From: Streptomyces sp. NBC_01276
Lineage (GTDB): Bacteria; Actinomycetota; Actinomycetes; Streptomycetales; Streptomycetaceae
Assembly (NCBI RefSeq): GCF_041435355.1
Contig: NZ_CP108444.1
Coordinates: 410,643-474,642, forward strand
DNA: 64,000 nt
Reading direction: 5' to 3'
This document shows, piece by piece, positions 61,305-64,000 of this stretch. The position numbers and the translations under genes are program-made. Numbering within the stretch: the first letter of the stretch is position 1; each line of letters starts with the position of its first letter. The notes beneath the pieces were generated by a model that worked only from the letters and a program-made list of their open reading frames with translations, ran no database searches and had not been told where the DNA came from.

Positions 61305-61778
61305 TCACCCCACGGCGTGCAAAGTCCTCCGCCGCTTCGACTCCGCAGCCTTCTTCGCGGCGGCCTGCGCCGCCCGCTTCTTCCGCTGCTCCGCCAGCTG
61401 GTCCTGGTACTCCGCCACCGCCTGGTGGTAACTGGCCACGTACCCCCGGGCGTCCAGCCGCTCCTCGGGCGCCATCTCGTTCACCGCGGCGACAGCGTCC
61501 TCGAAGGAGTTGTAGCCCGCCAGCATCGGGTTGATCTGATAGACCCCGTTCCTGACCTTCCGCACCAGCTTCGCGAGCTCCAGGCTCCGCAGCGCCGCGT
61601 TCACGCTCGGCCGGCTGAGCTCCAGCAGCCCCCCGATGGTGGCCTGATCGATGAGGATCCGCCCCCCGGGCTCACTCAGCGAACGCAGCTTCAGCAGCAC
61701 GCGGTACGCGGCCGGCGGAAGGTCGAGGTCGGAGAGAAGCCCGTCTGCGTTGACCGCAGCGAATCGCAAGGTGCTCAC
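61305..61778 (-). CDS. Winged-helix replication-type protein (small)
   Basis: A 157-residue protein with a winged HTH (IGGLLELSRPSVNAALRSLE, VRKVRNGVYQINP) similar to RepL-like plasmid replication regulators, and a Lys/Arg/Ala-rich C-terminal helix. It overlaps the preceding gene by GTGA. It is paired with a second winged-helix protein that has the same GVYQ(I/F)NP motif. A replication or copy-control role is inferred from position next to the telomere genes. Confidence 0.75.
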   Translation of the reverse strand: MSTLRFAAVNADGLLSDLDLPPAAYRVLLKLRSLSEPGGRILIDQATIGGLLELSRPSVNAALRSLELAKLVRKVRNGVYQINPMLAGYNSFEDAVAAVNEMAPEERLDARGYVASYHQAVAEYQDQLAEQRKKRAAQAAAKKAAESKRRRTLHAVG

Positions 61779-62476
61779 TGAGCTGTCCCTTCTTCCTTGC
61801 GCTGTGCCCGGCTCAGCCGGCGCGCAGCGCGCTCCTTGGACCGTTCGGCCCGCAGTTCCTCGATTGCCTGCCGCATGTGGTCCAGCGACGGGAACCGCAC
61901 CAGGTCCGGCAGGCTCGTATCGCTGCGAATCTGCGAGATGGTGCTGTGCTGCTCCACCTTCACGAACTCACCCGCCGTCTCGGTACCCGGGATGAACTCA
62001 GCCACCCGGTAACTGTAAGGCGGGTTGAACTGGTACACGCCCCGCCGCACCTTGAAGACGATCCCATGAGACATGACAGTGTGCAGCGCCTCCGACGTCT
62101 TTGTCCGGCTGACGTCCAGGATCGTAGCCATCTCCTCCTGAGTAAGTGGAATCCGGCCCCCCGCACGCTGGCACGCGATCAGCAGCAGGATCAGCCTCAG
62201 GGGCAATGCTTCCCTGAAGTACTGGGCAATCACCAGGAAGAACTCAAGGCTGTCCATGGAGAACGCATTTGGCTGACTCTGCGTCCCGTAGAACTCCAGC
62301 GGCTTGCGCTCACCGTCCAGCGTGAGCTTGCGGCTGGGATACCGCCTCGCGAGGCTGTCCAGATCCTTGACCGGAGCCAGCGGCTGACTCCACGCCGAGA
62401 TCGCGTCATCAACGGGGAGATCAGGACGCGGCGCGCGCGACGGACTCGGCCGACGGCGCTGTGGCTCTGATGACAC
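61775..62476 (-). CDS. Winged-helix replication-type protein (large)
   Basis: A 233-residue protein. A unique N-terminal half precedes a winged HTH (LTQEEMATILDVSRTKTSEAL, FKVRRGVYQFNP) like the one in the following gene. GTG at 62476 follows GGAGAG at 7 bases; the frame stays open to 62638 but that part covers palindromes and has non-coding composition. Dyad-rich DNA upstream suggests it binds its own promoter or a replication origin. Confidence 0.7.
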   Translation of the reverse strand: MSSEPQRRRPSPSRAPRPDLPVDDAISAWSQPLAPVKDLDSLARRYPSRKLTLDGERKPLEFYGTQSQPNAFSMDSLEFFLVIAQYFREALPLRLILLLIACQRAGGRIPLTQEEMATILDVSRTKTSEALHTVMSHGIVFKVRRGVYQFNPPYSYRVAEFIPGTETAGEFVKVEQHSTISQIRSDTSLPDLVRFPSLDHMRQAIEELRAERSKERAARRLSRAQRKEEGTAQ

Positions 62477-62525
62477 GAGGATGCTCTCCACTTCGTTGAT
62501 CTGCAGAGAGAGTATGTCAACAAGG

Positions 62526-62798
62526 GTGACACTAATGTCACGCTCGTTGACGTTCGGCGTGTCTTGTGTCCCCCCAGGAGGGACACATCTCGGCCATGAC
62601 CCCTTCAGGCCCCCTCTACGCGCCCACGACCCAACCACTCCGCCCTCTCACGCAGTTCGGGGGCGTATCTCCGCTAAAACGTCAGTCTCCCCGACGTTTT
62701 AGCCCAAAAAGCGTCAGTCTCGCTGACGTTTTGCGGTCGCTCTGTCCCCCTACCAGCGACACATCGACCGAGTTATGTCCCTTCTGAGGGGACATAAC
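62526..62798. repeat. Cluster of five inverted repeats (possible origin/operator)
   Basis: GTGACA-CTAA-TGTCAC (62526-62541); TGTGTCCC...GGGACACA (62565-62587); GCTAAAACGTC...GACGTTTTAGC (62673-62703); CGTCAG-TCTCG-CTGACG (62712-62728, with A/T flanks); GTTATGTCCC...GGGACATAAC (62772-62798). The second and fifth share the TGTCCC/GGGACA half, and the third and fourth share CGTCAGTCTC. Upstream of the winged-helix genes and AT-richer than the rest. Confidence 0.85.
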
Positions 62799-63540
62799 TT
62801 TCCCCGCGCACCACGCCTGACCTGCGACGACGCATATCCGTACTCTCTATAGGCCGTCAGCTGCCGCGCTTCACACGCCCAACGCCGTGACCAACCGGCT
62901 CTGAGCCCTCATTTCCTGACACCCCGACACCTGAACCACCCCAAGTCCCTGTACCGGACACCGTGTCCATAACCGCGCAGAATCTGACTGATTCCTATCT
63001 CTATCCCCAGAACACTTTGAAGCAACACACCCATCCACCCTTAACGCCGTTAACACTGTCGCCTCTCACTCCACCTCCTCTCGACCGCAACTCACCTCAA
63101 CGTCCAACAACCCCCGATATGAGCAACCCAACACGGCATTGCCCCAGGTCAACCACACACCGCCAAACCCCACTCAAAACTCGACCGCCCAACTAAAGCG
63201 ATGGTTTAGCCACACCCCACCTCGCACCGCGAACACCACACGCCAGGTGCACACCCACGCCCCCGCCGGCCGACGGAAGCCACAAGACCAACCTTCAGAA
63301 CAACTCCGCTCCAGAACAGACCGGAAGACCTCAGAACCAAACCCTCAGGGCGCACCTGGAGCCAGAGAACCTTCCTGCTCAGGCGAGCTCTGGGCAGGCG
63401 AACCACCGGGGCTGAACAGGGAAGGCAACGGCCTGTCCCCCTCGGCCCCGAACATAGCGAGTCCACAGGTGCAGGGGTAAAGGCTGGCCGCCTCGACGGC
63501 CAACTGAGCTGACGCCATCGGAACGAAGTGGGGAGACCCC
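62799..63540. other. Subterminal non-coding region
   Basis: About 740 bases, AT-richer, no supported gene. It holds one copy of the 15-bp palindrome (63040-63054, one mismatch). Possible replication origin or subtelomeric spacer. Confidence 0.5.
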
Positions 63541-63639
63541 CAGGCCCTGGTTGGGTGGGGCTTGGCCCATGAGACAACCAGGCAAGGTCTACCCAGGCAT
63601 GCAGCGTTTGGGCCCTCACAGAAGGCCGGCCAGCGTCCG

Positions 63640-63791
63640 GGTAGTAGGCAACATCGAGCGCAGCGAGGTAAGTCCCTGGAGCGAAGCGGAGGCCGTCCTG
63701 AGGCAGGGCCATGGTGGGCCCAGGCCGCTCCGCCGAGGGCAGCGAGGCCTGTTTCCGGAGCGAGGCGGAGGGAACTCCTGCCGGAGGCAGG
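63640..63791. repeat. Subterminal telomeric repeats and hairpins
   Basis: Repeated GAGCGCAGCGAGG, GGAGCGAAGCGGAGG and GGAGCGAGGCGGAGG motifs and hairpins such as CCTGCC-GGA-GGCAGG (63777-63791). They continue the terminal hairpin pattern inward with less regularity. Confidence 0.75.
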
Positions 63792-63814
63792 CCATCATGC
63801 TCTAACCCACTTTT

Positions 63815-64000
63815 CAAGCGCTCAGCGCTTGTGCTCTCGCCTAAGGCGAGAGCAGGGTCCGCGGAGCGGACCCTGCTGGACGTAGCGAGGCGTTTCCGAA
63901 GCGAAGCGGAGGAAACCCCTGCCGAAGGCAGGGCAGTGGTGGGCGTAGCCCACCCGCCGAGCGCAGCGAGGCGGGGTCTCTTCCCAAGCGCGCAGCGCTT
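63815..64000. repeat. Telomere: eight tandem hairpins with 3-base loops
   Basis: Stems and loops on the + strand: 63815-63831 (TCA), 63833-63853 (TAA), 63851-63877 (GGA, 12-bp stem), 63892-63916 (inner GAA), 63917-63933 (GAA), 63938-63954 (GTA), 63953-63975 (inner GCA with GA/GA pairs), 63986-64000 (GCA, AAGCGC stem). The + strand would be the 3' overhang, and GNA loops are what Streptomyces overhangs use. The last hairpin ends on the last base. The end does not begin with the archetypal CCCGCGGAGCGGG. Confidence 0.9.

Noticed and set aside
62477..62638. N-terminal extension of the large winged-helix protein
   Set aside because: Covers inverted repeats and has non-coding composition; the GTG at 62476 has a better ribosome site.
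63551..63885. Short frames inside the telomere
   Set aside because: They run through hairpin repeats and would not give a stable protein; hairpins explain the sequence.
63815..64000. CRISPR array or repeat-spacer pattern
   Set aside because: The units are different hairpins without a constant repeat or unique spacers; a telomere explains them.

Overview
The window is Streptomyces DNA: very high GC, strong G/C bias at third codon positions, many GTG starts, and operons joined by 4-bp ATGA/GTGA overlaps. It appears to be the right arm of a linear replicon. The last ~185 bases are a run of perfect hairpins with 3-base loops, and the final hairpin (63986-64000) ends exactly at the last base. About 3 kb inward lie tpg and tap (telomere terminal protein and its partner), two winged-helix replication-type genes and parA-parB. 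Partition and terminal-protein genes this close to an end point to a large linear plasmid rather than a chromosome arm. No rRNA, tRNA or CRISPR was seen.

Layout. (1) 0.1-12.7 kb: a stress-type FMN reductase behind a textbook SoxR/MerR operator; a SARP regulator; the indigoidine (blue pigment) synthetase indC/bpsA; and a nucleoside-like set (PRPP synthetase, old yellow enzyme, pseudouridine-phosphate glycosidase, tautomerase, EamA exporter, Fur1-type uracil phosphoribosyltransferase, TrpF-like barrel). (2) 12.9-32.7 kb: an aromatic (type II) polyketide cluster with KS-alpha, KS-beta, three ACPs, cyclases, an FAD monooxygenase-SDR fusion, a second monooxygenase, a malonyltransferase, a PPTase, an acyl-CoA carboxylase epsilon subunit, a sugar 3-dehydrase, MFS export and regulators. 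(3) 29.6-55.7 kb: a very large gamma-butyrolactone signalling region with an AfsA-type synthase, five ArpA/ScbR-type TetR genes, two similar SARP pairs, a JadR1-like response regulator and many ARE-like operators. Oxidoreductases, hydrolases and a few ordinary genes are interspersed. (4) 55.9-64.0 kb: partition, terminal protein, replication genes and telomere.

How the parts fit (inference). The butyrolactone made by the AfsA homologue would release receptors from the AREs, turning on SARPs and the response regulator, which in turn activate the pigment/nucleoside and polyketide operons. This resembles the IM-2/Far system of Streptomyces lavendulae FRI-5, known to control indigoidine and the nucleoside antibiotics showdomycin and minimycin; the similarity is from gene content only. 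The most unusual features are the nucleoside-like operon next to indC, a heptad element shared by the SARP and nucleoside promoters, a 15-bp palindrome (GTTAACGSCGTTAAC) present about twelve times around parAB and inside the tap reading frame, and the non-archetypal telomere.
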